Of a stretch of DNA of 6,679 bases, positions 1 to 6,058 are shown one piece after another. The notes below the pieces were generated by a model. It was not told the DNA's origin and did not search any database. It saw only the letters and a list, made by a program, of their open reading frames with translations. The position numbers and the translations under genes are program-made. Where the stretch lies: positions 1 through 6,679 of the forward strand of contig JAEDOB010000122.1 of assembly GCA_016302225.1 (NCBI GenBank), in the 5' to 3' direction. Origin of the DNA: Oscillospiraceae bacterium. GTDB lineage: Bacteria > Bacillota > Clostridia > Oscillospirales > Ruminococcaceae. Numbering within the stretch: the first letter of the stretch is position 1; each line of letters opens with the position of its first letter.

Positions 1-1856
1 AGGAAAATATGCGGACATTCACGGGCTGTTCGGTGCCGTCAATGGCTTTGACGCTGGAGGGACTCGGCGTCCGGGCGATAGGCGTGAACTGTTCTCTCGG
101 TCCCGACGAGCTTTATGCGGTAATGGAGGAGTTGTCCCGTTGGACGACACTTCCGCTGATATTCAAGCCCAATGCGGGACTGCCCGACCCTGTCACAAAC
201 AAGTACAACGTTTCTCCCGAGGAATTTGCCGAGAGTATGGTAAAAACCGTTCCTCTGGGAGTGAAAATATTCGGTGGCTGCTGCGGTACTACACCCGATT
301 ATATCAGGGCTACCGTAAACAAACTGTCCCATAAACGGTACACAAAGCAATCACCAAAGATACCTGCGGCGGTGTGCAGTGCGTCGGATACGGTGGTAAT
401 AGATCAGCCGAGAATTATCGGCGAAAGGATAAATCCCACGGGCAAGAAGCTGTTCAAGGCGGCTCTTTTGAAGGGCGACATCGACTATATTCTGGGACAG
501 GCTATTGAGCAGATACACGCAGGTGCGGACATTCTCGATGTAAATGTGGGACTGCCCGGCGTTGACGAAAAGCAGATGATGGTGACCGCTGTCAAGGCGA
601 TTCAGGGCGTTACGGACGTGCCTTTGCAGCTGGATTCCACAATTCCCGAGGTCATGGAGGCGGCTTTGCGCTATTACAACGGAAAGCCTATTGTAAACTC
701 GGTAAACGGCGAGGAAAAGTCCCTTTCTACGGTGCTTCCGCTGGTGAAGAAGTACGGTGCGGCGGTGGTCGGTCTTACGCTGGACGAAAACGGTATTCCA
801 AAGACTGCCGACGAGCGGTTTGCTATTGCCGAGCGTATTTTGAACCGTGCGCTTGAATATGGTATTCGCCGTGAGGACGTGTTTATCGATTGCCTGACGC
901 TGACCGCATCTGCCGAGCAGGAGGGCGTTATGGAAACGGTCAGGGCACTTCATCGGGTGAAAACCGAGCTTGGTCTGAAAACCGTGCTGGGCGTGTCAAA
1001 CATTTCCTTCGGACTGCCAAACAGAGAGCTTGTAAACTGCAATTTCCTTGCAATGGCACTTTCTAACGGGCTTGACCTGCCCATTATCAACCCCAATGTT
1101 GCGTCAATGACGGGTGCTGTCAGGGCGTACAAGCTGCTGACGGCTATTGACAAGAATTCTGTGGAATTTATCGCTGCTTACGGCGGGGACAATTCGGCAC
1201 CCAAGCCTGCGCAAACTGCGGTAAAATCGTCTGATATGACACTTGCCTATGCTATCGAAAACGGTCTGAAGGCGGAGGGCGCACGTATTACGGAGGAGCT
1301 TCTTGCCACTGTTGACAGTATGGAGATAGTCAATGAACAGCTTATTCCTGCACTTGACAGGGCGGGCGAGCAGTTTGAGAAGGGCAAGATCTTCCTTCCG
1401 CAGCTGATACTGTCCGCAAGCGTTGCACAGGCGGCGTTTGAGGTCATTCGCAGGAAGATGATAGAAAGCAATTCGTCCCCCGTCTGCAAGGGCAAGGTGG
1501 TTCTGGCGACGGTAAAGGGCGATATTCACGACATCGGCAAGAACATTGTCAAGGTGCTTCTGGAAAATTACGGATTTGAGGTCATAGACCTTGGCAAGGA
1601 CGTGGAATATGAAGCGGTGCTGAATGCCGCTGTTGAGCATAAGGTGAAGCTGGTGGGACTGTCCGCACTTATGACCACCACGCTGAAATCTATGGAGGAA
1701 ACCATCGCTCTGCTGAGGGCGAACAACGTTGACTGCAAGATAGTAGTCGGCGGTGCGGTTCTCACTGCCGATTACGCCGAAAAGATAGGCGCAGACTTCT
1801 ATGCAAAGGACGCCAAGGAAACGGTGGATATTGCCAAGAAGGTTTATGGGGATTGA
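1..1856 (+). CDS. metH: Cobalamin-dependent methionine synthase, 5'-truncated by window edge
   Basis: Transfers the methyl group of 5-methyltetrahydrofolate through cobalamin to homocysteine, giving methionine in the cytosol. The frame is open to the left edge, so the N-terminus is missing (roughly 170-180 residues by comparison with the family). Numbering from the Met codon at position 9: the end of the zinc-dependent homocysteine methyltransferase barrel, with ligands Cys28 (VNCSLGP) and Cys91-Cys92 (GGCCGT); a pterin-binding barrel at about 131-400 (IGERINPTG, LDVNVG, GVSNISFGLPNR); a cobalamin cap at about 405-490; and a B12-binding Rossmann domain at about 494-615 with GDIHDIGK, where His507 is the lower cobalt ligand. 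The protein ends right after the B12 domain, so the C-terminal AdoMet reactivation domain of the E. coli enzyme is absent. A separate activation protein elsewhere is inferred. The stop is 6 bases before the next gene. Confidence 0.95.
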   Translation, partial: ENMRTFTGCSVPSMALTLEGLGVRAIGVNCSLGPDELYAVMEELSRWTTLPLIFKPNAGLPDPVTNKYNVSPEEFAESMVKTVPLGVKIFGGCCGTTPDYIRATVNKLSHKRYTKQSPKIPAAVCSASDTVVIDQPRIIGERINPTGKKLFKAALLKGDIDYILGQAIEQIHAGADILDVNVGLPGVDEKQMMVTAVKAIQGVTDVPLQLDSTIPEVMEAALRYYNGKPIVNSVNGEEKSLSTVLPLVKKYGAAVVGLTLDENGIPKTADERFAIAERILNRALEYGIRREDVFIDCLTLTASAEQEGVMETVRALHRVKTELGLKTVLGVSNISFGLPNRELVNCNFLAMALSNGLDLPIINPNVASMTGAVRAYKLLTAIDKNSVEFIAAYGGDNSAPKPAQTAVKSSDMTLAYAIENGLKAEGARITEELLATVDSMEIVNEQLIPALDRAGEQFEKGKIFLPQLILSASVAQAAFEVIRRKMIESNSSPVCKGKVVLATVKGDIHDIGKNIVKVLLENYGFEVIDLGKDVEYEAVLNAAVEHKVKLVGLSALMTTTLKSMEETIALLRANNVDCKIVVGGAVLTADYAEKIGADFYAKDAKETVDIAKKVYGD

Positions 1857-1862
1857 TTTCTA

Positions 1863-2060
1863 ATGTTAGATATAGATTTTGATGCCGATAGGTATTGTCC
1901 TGTCTACAATAAAGAAATTAATGGCTGCCTTTGTTATGAAACTATTTTTACTCTTTCGGGTTTTTTTAAGATTTCCTCGGTGCCTGAACTTTTGGAAATT
2001 GAGGACATAGAAAAAGCACGTATTATCTGCGATGAGTGTTCACACAGCGATTCGTTATAA
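1863..2060 (+). CDS. Small Cys-rich hypothetical protein, possible zinc-binding
   Basis: A 65-residue acidic protein that I do not recognise as a named family. It has five cysteines: Cys12 (YCPVYNKEI), Cys22 and Cys24 (GCLCYE), and Cys56 and Cys59 (ICDECSHS), with His61 close by. The pairing of an N-terminal and a C-terminal Cys cluster resembles a small zinc ribbon; metal binding is inferred. There is no signal peptide or membrane segment. It starts 6 bases after the metH stop, with a GGGGA run inside the metH end about 10 bases upstream, so it is probably cotranscribed and perhaps translationally coupled. A terminator follows 8 bases after its stop. Its codons are visibly more AT-rich than those of metH. 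That the frame is real rests on the tight spacing, the Cys pattern and the terminator placement. Confidence 0.72.
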   Translation: MLDIDFDADRYCPVYNKEINGCLCYETIFTLSGFFKISSVPELLEIEDIEKARIICDECSHSDSL

Positions 2061-2068
2061 CAAAAAAT

Positions 2069-2111
2069 CCCGCTTACAGTTCGTAAACTGAACCGTAAGC
2101 GGGACATTTTT
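2069..2111. terminator. Bidirectional terminator between metH unit and cyclophilin
   Basis: The arms CCCGCTTAC (2069-2077) and GTAAGCGGG (2095-2103) pair over 9 bp. After an A/C mismatch, GTTC/GAAC adds 4 bp around a 7-base loop. On the plus strand the hairpin is followed by ACATTTTTGTCTTT. On the minus strand it is followed by ATTTTTTG. It therefore fits a rho-independent terminator serving both convergent units. Confidence 0.9.
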
Positions 2112-2126
2112 GTCTTTACGAAAAAA

Positions 2127-2597
2127 TTATTCTATGTAAACTCTTGCCATCTTCTGTTCCTTAACGGGACGGTCGCCGTAGGTTGTTTCGGTTGTTGCGA
2201 TCTCGTCAACAACGTCCATTCCTTCAACTACCTTGCCGAATGCTGCATAGTCGCCGTCAAGGTGGGGAGCGTCTTGGTGCATGATGAAGAACTGAGAGCT
2301 TGCGCTGTCCTTGAACATAGATCTTGCCATGGAAATAACGCCTCTGGTGTGCTTGAGGTCGTTCTTTACGCCGTTTGAAGCGAACTCACCCTTGATCTTT
2401 TCATCGGAGCCGCCCATGCCCGTGCCCTCGGGGTCGCCGCCCTGTATCATAAAGCCTTCGATAACACGGTGGAAGATAAGCCCGTCATAGAAGCCGTTCT
2501 TTACCAGTCTTTCAAAGTTTGCAACGGTGATGGGAGCATACTCGGGGTAAAGCTCCAGCTTTATCTTCTTACCGTTTTCCATTTCGATTACTACCAT
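2127..2597 (-). CDS. Peptidyl-prolyl cis-trans isomerase, cyclophilin type
   Basis: A single-domain cyclophilin of 156 residues that catalyses cis-trans isomerisation of X-Pro bonds during protein folding. Visible active-site residues are Arg44 (IFHRVI), Phe49, Met50 and Gln52 (GFMIQGGD), and Phe104 (SQFF). The tryptophan of the eukaryotic W-L-D-G motif is His112 here and the following histidine is Tyr117, as in many bacterial members. The ATG at 2597 is chosen because AGGAAG lies 7 bases upstream and the protein then begins directly with the first beta strand. A longer reading from TTG at 2669 would add a hydrophobic 24-residue stretch, but that stretch is the promoter itself. The protein is therefore predicted to be cytosolic, not exported. 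It is transcribed alone, from its own promoter to the shared terminator. Confidence 0.96.
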   Translation of the reverse strand: MVVIEMENGKKIKLELYPEYAPITVANFERLVKNGFYDGLIFHRVIEGFMIQGGDPEGTGMGGSDEKIKGEFASNGVKNDLKHTRGVISMARSMFKDSASSQFFIMHQDAPHLDGDYAAFGKVVEGMDVVDEIATTETTYGDRPVKEQKMARVYIE

Positions 2598-2604
2598 TTT
2601 AAAA

Positions 2605-2610
2605 CTTCCT
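2605..2610 (-). promoter_or_regulatory. Ribosome binding site fixing the cyclophilin start
   Basis: AGGAAG on the minus strand, 7 bases before the ATG at 2597. No comparable site precedes the upstream TTG at 2669, which lies in the -35 box. Confidence 0.85.
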
Positions 2611-2640
2611 TTCATAGCTGTTATTAGCAACAATATTAAT

Positions 2641-2669
2641 ATTATAGCATATCCGCAGCTGCTTTTCAA
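2641..2669 (-). promoter_or_regulatory. Sigma-A-like promoter of the cyclophilin gene
   Basis: On the minus strand the -35 box is TTGAAA (2669-2664), the spacer is exactly 17 bases, and the -10 box is a consensus TATAAT (2646-2641). Transcription should begin near 2634, giving a leader of about 37 bases. A-rich runs lie upstream of the -35 box and could act as an UP element (inference). Confidence 0.88.
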
Positions 2670-2689
2670 TAGCTTTTGCGGATTTTTTA

Positions 2690-2857
2690 TCTTTTGATGA
2701 AAACAAAAGTCATATTGTCAACTAATATAAACTTAAAATAAATAGAAACACTTAATAATATTAATAGTAATATATTTCTATTATCAAATAAAATAGAAAT
2801 ATAAGATATTTCAAATATGAAGCTAGCACTTCTATAAATATTAGTATAATTTTCCGA
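2690..2857. other. AT-rich intergenic spacer without a gene
   Basis: This stretch, between the metA terminator and the cyclophilin promoter region, is strongly AT-rich. I find no supported gene: the only frame across it starts inside the metA terminator hairpin, lacks a ribosome binding site and resembles no protein I know. It holds a 12-bp perfect inverted repeat (2771-2782 with 2792-2803, 9-base loop). The word AATAGAAA occurs at 2741 and again within the right arm. Confidence 0.7.
2771..2803. repeat. AT-rich inverted repeat, 12-bp arms
   Basis: TATATTTCTATT (2771-2782) is the exact reverse complement of AATAGAAATATA (2792-2803), with a 9-base loop. In such AT-rich DNA this could be chance or a weak hairpin; no function is assigned. 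Confidence 0.6.
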
Positions 2858-2891
2858 ATAAAAACTCAGCCGCACAATGGTACGGCTGAGT
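2858..2891 (-). terminator. Rho-independent terminator of metA
   Basis: On the minus strand, ACTCAGCCG (2891-2883) pairs with CGGCTGAGT (2872-2864) over 9 bp, followed by a T-rich TTTTATTC tract. The stem begins 8 bases after the metA stop codon. There is no T-run on the plus strand, so it works only for metA. Confidence 0.9.
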
Positions 2892-2899
2892 GAAAAATA

Positions 2900-3814
2900 T
2901 CACAGATTTTTAAGGTCAAAGGGAGTTTTCTGGTATACGCAGTAGTTGAGCCAGTTGGAGAACATAAGGTTTGCATGACATCTCCATGTGAACAGGGGCG
3001 GCTTGGTGGGGTCATTGTCGGGGAAGTAGTTGTAGGGAAGGTCGATTTTGTCGCCCTTGTCAAGGTCACGGAAATATTCGTTTGCCAGGGTCAGGCGGTC
3101 GTATTCCGAATGACCTGTGATGAAGAACTGTCTGCCGTGCTTTTCTGCGATAATATGTACGCCCGACATATCGGAGGAGGTGAGTATTTTCAGCATGGAA
3201 ATTCGCTCGACGTCAAGGCGGCGAACCTCGGTGTGACGGGAGTGGGGAACGTAGAAAATCTCGTCAAAGCCCTTTAAAAGCGGGTGATCCTGAACCTCAA
3301 TGCGGTGGGGGAACACGCCGAACATTTTGCTTTCGAGGTCGTGCTTGGGTATTCCGTAGTGGTAGTAAAGCCCCGCATATGCGCCCCAGCAGATGTGCAT
3401 GGTGCAAAAAACGTTGGTGGTTGACCATTTCATTATTTCGCAAAGTTCCTGCCAGTAGTCAACATCTTCAAATTTGTACTGTTCCACGGGGGCACCCGTT
3501 ATGATAAGTGCGTCAAAGCGTTCGTCCTTGATCTCGTCGAAGGTCTTGTAAAATTTGGTGAGATGTTCGATGGACGTATTTTTGGAACGGTGGGTGGCTG
3601 TCTGGACAAGCTCAATGTCAACCTGAAGGGGAGTGTTACTGAGAAGCCGCAGTATCTGCGTTTCCGTTTCGATTTTTTTGGGCATAAGGTTCAGAATGGC
3701 AACTCTCAGGGGGCGAATGTCCTGGTGTGATGCCACGTCGTCTTTCATTACAAATATATTTTCATTTTGAAGCGTTGTGAACGCAGGAAGTGTGTTGGCA
3801 ATTTTTATAGGCAT
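2900..3814 (-). CDS. metA: Homoserine O-acyltransferase (MetA family), predicted acetyl-CoA-specific
   Basis: Acylates the hydroxyl of L-homoserine, the committed step into methionine synthesis. At 304 residues it has the usual full length of the MetA/HTS family, a glutamine-amidotransferase-like fold. The catalytic nucleophile is Cys142 (HICWGAYAG), and the His235-Glu237 pair sits in GHSEYD. Position 111 decides the acyl donor in characterised members: Gly in the E. coli succinyltransferase, Glu in the Bacillus cereus acetyltransferase. Here the motif is GAPVEQ with Glu111, so acetyl-CoA and O-acetylhomoserine are predicted (MetAA), despite the frequent 'succinyltransferase' family label. 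AAGGAGG lies 7 bases before the ATG. The gene is monocistronic, with its own promoter and terminator, divergent from leuA. I see no SAM riboswitch or T-box in its roughly 24-base leader. Confidence 0.97.
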   Translation of the reverse strand: MPIKIANTLPAFTTLQNENIFVMKDDVASHQDIRPLRVAILNLMPKKIETETQILRLLSNTPLQVDIELVQTATHRSKNTSIEHLTKFYKTFDEIKDERFDALIITGAPVEQYKFEDVDYWQELCEIMKWSTTNVFCTMHICWGAYAGLYYHYGIPKHDLESKMFGVFPHRIEVQDHPLLKGFDEIFYVPHSRHTEVRRLDVERISMLKILTSSDMSGVHIIAEKHGRQFFITGHSEYDRLTLANEYFRDLDKGDKIDLPYNYFPDNDPTKPPLFTWRCHANLMFSNWLNYCVYQKTPFDLKNL

Positions 3815-3821
3815 TACGAAG

Positions 3822-3828
3822 CCTCCTT
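3822..3828 (-). promoter_or_regulatory. Strong ribosome binding site of metA
   Basis: AAGGAGG on the minus strand, a full match to the anti-Shine-Dalgarno core, 7 bases before the ATG at 3814. Confidence 0.9.
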
Positions 3829-3844
3829 TTCAGCAGTACATTCC

Positions 3845-3873
3845 ATTATATCACACTTTTATTTAAAAATCAA
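3845..3873 (-). promoter_or_regulatory. metA promoter with extended -10
   Basis: On the minus strand the -35 box is TTGATT (3873-3868), the spacer is 17 bases, and the -10 box is a consensus TATAAT (3850-3845) preceded by TGA, giving an extended TGnTATAAT. The start is expected near 3838, leaving a leader of only about 24 bases, too short for a riboswitch. Confidence 0.87.
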
Positions 3874-3952
3874 TTGACAGGATATTATATTTTGAATTTC
3901 GGGGAATTTTGTCTATCTGCGAAAAAATTTCCGAAAAAAATCGAAAAACCTC

Positions 3953-3981
3953 TTGACAAACACGATTTTATGTGTTATGCT
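3953..3981 (+). promoter_or_regulatory. leuA: leuA promoter
   Basis: Consensus -35 TTGACA (3953-3958), a 17-base spacer, then -10 TATGCT (3976-3981). Transcription should start near 3988, just ahead of the T-box stem I. About 80 bases separate its -35 box from that of the divergent metA promoter. Confidence 0.88.
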
Positions 3982-3987
3982 AATGAC

Positions 3988-4267
3988 AATATCTCAAATG
4001 CTTTGACAGGAAAAAAGATTTCCATCGCATTTTCAGAAAGCTGTCGGGTGATGCAAGGCAGTATTGTGCGGAAATCATAACTCGTCCTCGAGCTGCTGCG
4101 CCGAAAGGTATTTTACCGATTAAGCGTGACCGGTTGCTCCCGTTACAGAGCAGCGCATTGTTAGATGCGTATAAGGTGCGGATTTTTTGTCCGAACAAGA
4201 GTGGTACCGTGGAAGTATTTGATTTATCGCTTTCATCTCTTTACTAGTGGGAGATGAGGGCTTTTTT
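3988..4267 (+). promoter_or_regulatory. Leucine T-box riboswitch (leuA leader)
   Basis: A tRNA-sensing leader of about 280 bases. In stem I the lower helix pairs AGGA (4008-4011) with TCCT (4085-4088), and the upper helix pairs GATTTCC (4017-4023) with GGAAATC (4070-4076). The apical arm CTGTC/GGCAG (4041-4045, 4057-4061) carries the AGAAAGC and GGGTGATGCAAGG motifs typical of tRNA-elbow-binding loops. The specifier loop holds CTC (4081-4083) followed by G and a downstream CGAGC, the usual register, so it reads tRNA-Leu with anticodon GAG. Further hairpins follow, including CGGA/TCCG just before the T-box. The T-box sequence AACAAGAGTGGTACCG (4194-4209) forms the antiterminator: AAGAG (4197-4201) pairs with CTCTT (4237-4241), GTGGAAG (4209-4215) pairs with CTTTCAT (4230-4236), and the canonical 7-base bulge TGGTACC is left for the tRNA acceptor end. 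Uncharged tRNA-Leu should therefore switch leuA on. Confidence 0.95.
4229..4267 (+). terminator. T-box-controlled attenuator terminator of leuA
   Basis: GCTTTCATCTC (4229-4239) pairs with GAGATGAGGGC (4251-4261) over 11 bp including two G-U pairs, followed by TTTTTT (4262-4267). The 5' arm overlaps the 3' strand of the antiterminator (4230-4241), so the two structures exclude each other. Confidence 0.94.
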
Positions 4268-4291
4268 GTTTTCCGAAAAAATATTTCAACG

Positions 4292-4297
4292 AAAGGA
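4292..4297 (+). promoter_or_regulatory. leuA: Ribosome binding site fixing the leuA start
   Basis: AAAGGA lies 10 bases before the ATG at 4308. The in-frame ATG at 4254 lies in the terminator stem and has no such site. Confidence 0.85.
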
Positions 4298-4307
4298 ACG
4301 AATTACC

Positions 4308-5969
4308 ATGGAAGCTTACAAGCACTACAAAAGACGTTATTTTATGCCCCCCGAGAGATGCCTTGACTGGGCTGAAAAGGAGTATATCGACCACGCTCCC
4401 GACTGGTGCAGCGTTGACCTGCGTGACGGAAATCAGGCACTTATTATCCCGATGAGTTTGGACGAAAAGCTGGAGTTTTTCAAGCATTTGGTAAAGATAG
4501 GCTTCAAGGAGATCGAGGTTGGTTTCCCCGCTGCGTCCGAAACGGAATATGAGTTCTGCCGTGCGCTGATCGAGCAGAAGCTTATCCCCGATGATGTTAC
4601 CATTCAGGTGCTGACACAGTCCAGAGAGCATATCATCGCCAAGACCTTTGAAGCACTCAAGGGCTGCAAGAACGCTGTTGTGCATCTCTATAACTCCACC
4701 TCCGTTGCACAGAGAGAACAGGTTTTCAGAAAGTCCAAGGAGGAGATCATCGAGATAGCTAAGTTCGGCGCAAATCTTCTGAACGAGTACAAGGCAAAGA
4801 CCGAGGGCAACTTCCGTTTTGAATATTCCCCCGAAAGCTTTACGGGAACAGAGCCTGAGTTCTCGCTGGAAATATGTAATGCTGTTATCGACATCTGGAA
4901 GCCTACCCCCGATAACAAGGTCATCATCAATCTGCCTGTTACCGTTGCGGAGAGTATGTCCCACGTTTACGCTTCTCAGGTGGAATATATGTGCAAGCAT
5001 CTCCATGACCGTGAGAATGTGGTAGTTTCCCTTCACCCCCATAACGACAGGGGCTGCGGCGTTGCGGATTCCGAGCTGGGCTTGCTGGCGGGTGCCGACC
5101 GTATCGAGGGAACACTTTTCGGAAACGGCGAGAGAACGGGAAATGTTGACATTGTGACGCTTGCTATGAATATGGTTTCCCACGGCGTTGACCCCAAGCT
5201 GGATTTCTCAAATCTCCCCGAAACCGTTGAGCTGTACGAGCGTCTGACACGTATGCACGTTTACGAGAGATCGCCTTACAGCGGTGCGCTGGTGTTTGCG
5301 GCATTCAGCGGCTCTCATCAGGACGCTATTGCAAAGGGAATGAAGTGGAGAGAGGAAAAGAACCCCGAGTTCTGGACTGTTCCTTATCTCGCTATCGACC
5401 CCCACGACATCGGCAGAGAGTACGAGGGCGACGTTATCAGAATCAACAGTCAGTCGGGCAAGGGCGGTATCGGCTATCTTCTCCAGCAGAAGTTCGGCTT
5501 TGACCTGCCCAAGAAGATGAGAGAGGACTTCGGATATGCGGTAAAGAGCGTTTCCGACCACGCCCACAAGGAGCTTATGCCCGATGAAATTCTTGAGATA
5601 TTCAAGGAGAGATATGTAAATATTACCACAAAGATAAAGCCCGTTGAGATACATTTTGCTCAGAAGGACGGCATTACTGCGACTGTTACCGTTACCTACA
5701 ACGGCGGTGAGCCGCAGACCTTTACGGGTATCGGAAACGGCCGTCTGGACGCTGTTTCCAATGCTATCAAGGCAGGTCTGGGACTGGATTTTGCTCTCAG
5801 CACATATCAGGAGCACGCTCTTGAAACCACTACCAAGTCCAAGGCGGTCGCATATGTGGGCATCGAAAGCTCCGACGGAAAGACCTACTGGGGCGCAGGT
5901 ATTCACACGGATATTATCGACAGCTCCGTTTCGGCTTTGATTGCGGCTGTAAATAATTCTTTGGCATAA
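4308..5969 (+). CDS. leuA: 2-isopropylmalate synthase, long (type 2) LeuA
   Basis: Condenses acetyl-CoA with 2-ketoisovalerate to form 2-isopropylmalate, the committed step of leucine synthesis. It is 553 residues and collinear with the long LeuA form known from Mycobacterium and Corynebacterium. The catalytic TIM barrel (about 30-305) starts at VDLRDGNQAL, with Arg39 and metal ligand Asp40. His243 and His245 in SLHPHNDRG are the other metal ligands, and GNGERTGN (272-279) is the family signature. A linker region with FSGSHQDAI and NSQSGKGG (about 334-388) follows, then the C-terminal regulatory domain (about 440-553: GNGRLDAVSNAIKAG and the final GIHTDIIDSSVSALIAAVNN), the site of leucine feedback inhibition in the family. 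Control is thus expected at two levels: a T-box upstream and allosteric leucine. No other leu gene follows; a hairpin terminator ends the unit. Confidence 0.97.
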   Translation: MEAYKHYKRRYFMPPERCLDWAEKEYIDHAPDWCSVDLRDGNQALIIPMSLDEKLEFFKHLVKIGFKEIEVGFPAASETEYEFCRALIEQKLIPDDVTIQVLTQSREHIIAKTFEALKGCKNAVVHLYNSTSVAQREQVFRKSKEEIIEIAKFGANLLNEYKAKTEGNFRFEYSPESFTGTEPEFSLEICNAVIDIWKPTPDNKVIINLPVTVAESMSHVYASQVEYMCKHLHDRENVVVSLHPHNDRGCGVADSELGLLAGADRIEGTLFGNGERTGNVDIVTLAMNMVSHGVDPKLDFSNLPETVELYERLTRMHVYERSPYSGALVFAAFSGSHQDAIAKGMKWREEKNPEFWTVPYLAIDPHDIGREYEGDVIRINSQSGKGGIGYLLQQKFGFDLPKKMREDFGYAVKSVSDHAHKELMPDEILEIFKERYVNITTKIKPVEIHFAQKDGITATVTVTYNGGEPQTFTGIGNGRLDAVSNAIKAGLGLDFALSTYQEHALETTTKSKAVAYVGIESSDGKTYWGAGIHTDIIDSSVSALIAAVNNSLA

Positions 5970-5991
5970 ATTGTATAGTGCAATATATCAA

Positions 5992-6043
5992 AATACCGCA
6001 TATGGTATCTCGAAATTCAGAGATACCATATGCGGTATTGTTT
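5992..6043. terminator. Bidirectional terminator with 20-bp perfect stem
   Basis: The arms at 5992-6011 and 6020-6039 are perfect reverse complements over 20 bp, with an 8-base loop. TTTT follows the hairpin on the plus strand after one G, and a short TTTT follows on the minus strand. It lies 22 bases after the leuA stop and 19 bases beyond the convergent flavin reductase stop, so it probably ends both transcripts. The T-tracts are short. Each arm also contains its own inverted repeat, ATACC...GGTAT. Confidence 0.85.
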
Positions 6044-6058
6044 TATATTGATATAATA

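Noticed and set aside
351..1640. Several minus-strand frames inside metH (351-953, 950-1153, 1104-1640)
   Set aside because: They are opposite conserved metH domains and have Arg/Leu/His-rich compositions typical of shadow frames.
9..1856. ATG at position 9 as the true start of metH, with AGGA just upstream
   Set aside because: The homocysteine-methyltransferase match continues through this Met, and the preceding codons (Glu-Asn) fit the family's E-x-G-R-x-x-T-G segment. Starting here would remove most of the first barrel.
2598..2669. N-terminal hydrophobic extension making the cyclophilin look secreted
   Set aside because: The proposed TTG start is the -35 box, the -10 box lies inside the extension, and a ribosome binding site precedes the ATG at 2597.
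2687..2875. 62-residue hydrophobic minus-strand frame between metA and the cyclophilin gene
   Set aside because: Its start codon is inside the metA terminator stem, there is no ribosome binding site, and the hydrophobic look follows from the AT-rich composition.
3874..3900. TTGACA at 3874-3879 as a second plus-strand promoter
   Set aside because: No acceptable -10 box at 16-18 bases downstream; the motif overlaps the metA promoter's upstream edge and is probably chance.
3874..4080. 68-residue frame upstream of leuA as a leader peptide or small gene
   Set aside because: It spans the leuA promoter and T-box stem I, whose structure explains the sequence; no ribosome binding site was seen.
4254..4307. 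18-residue N-terminal extension of LeuA
   Set aside because: Its ATG lies in the 3' arm of the T-box terminator and lacks a ribosome binding site; AAAGGA precedes the ATG at 4308.
4233..5183. Long open frame (316 residues) antisense to leuA, and a similar one at 5208-5906
   Set aside because: Both lie fully antisense to a gene with clear catalytic motifs, their products resemble nothing known and no ribosome binding site was seen; they are codon-bias shadows.
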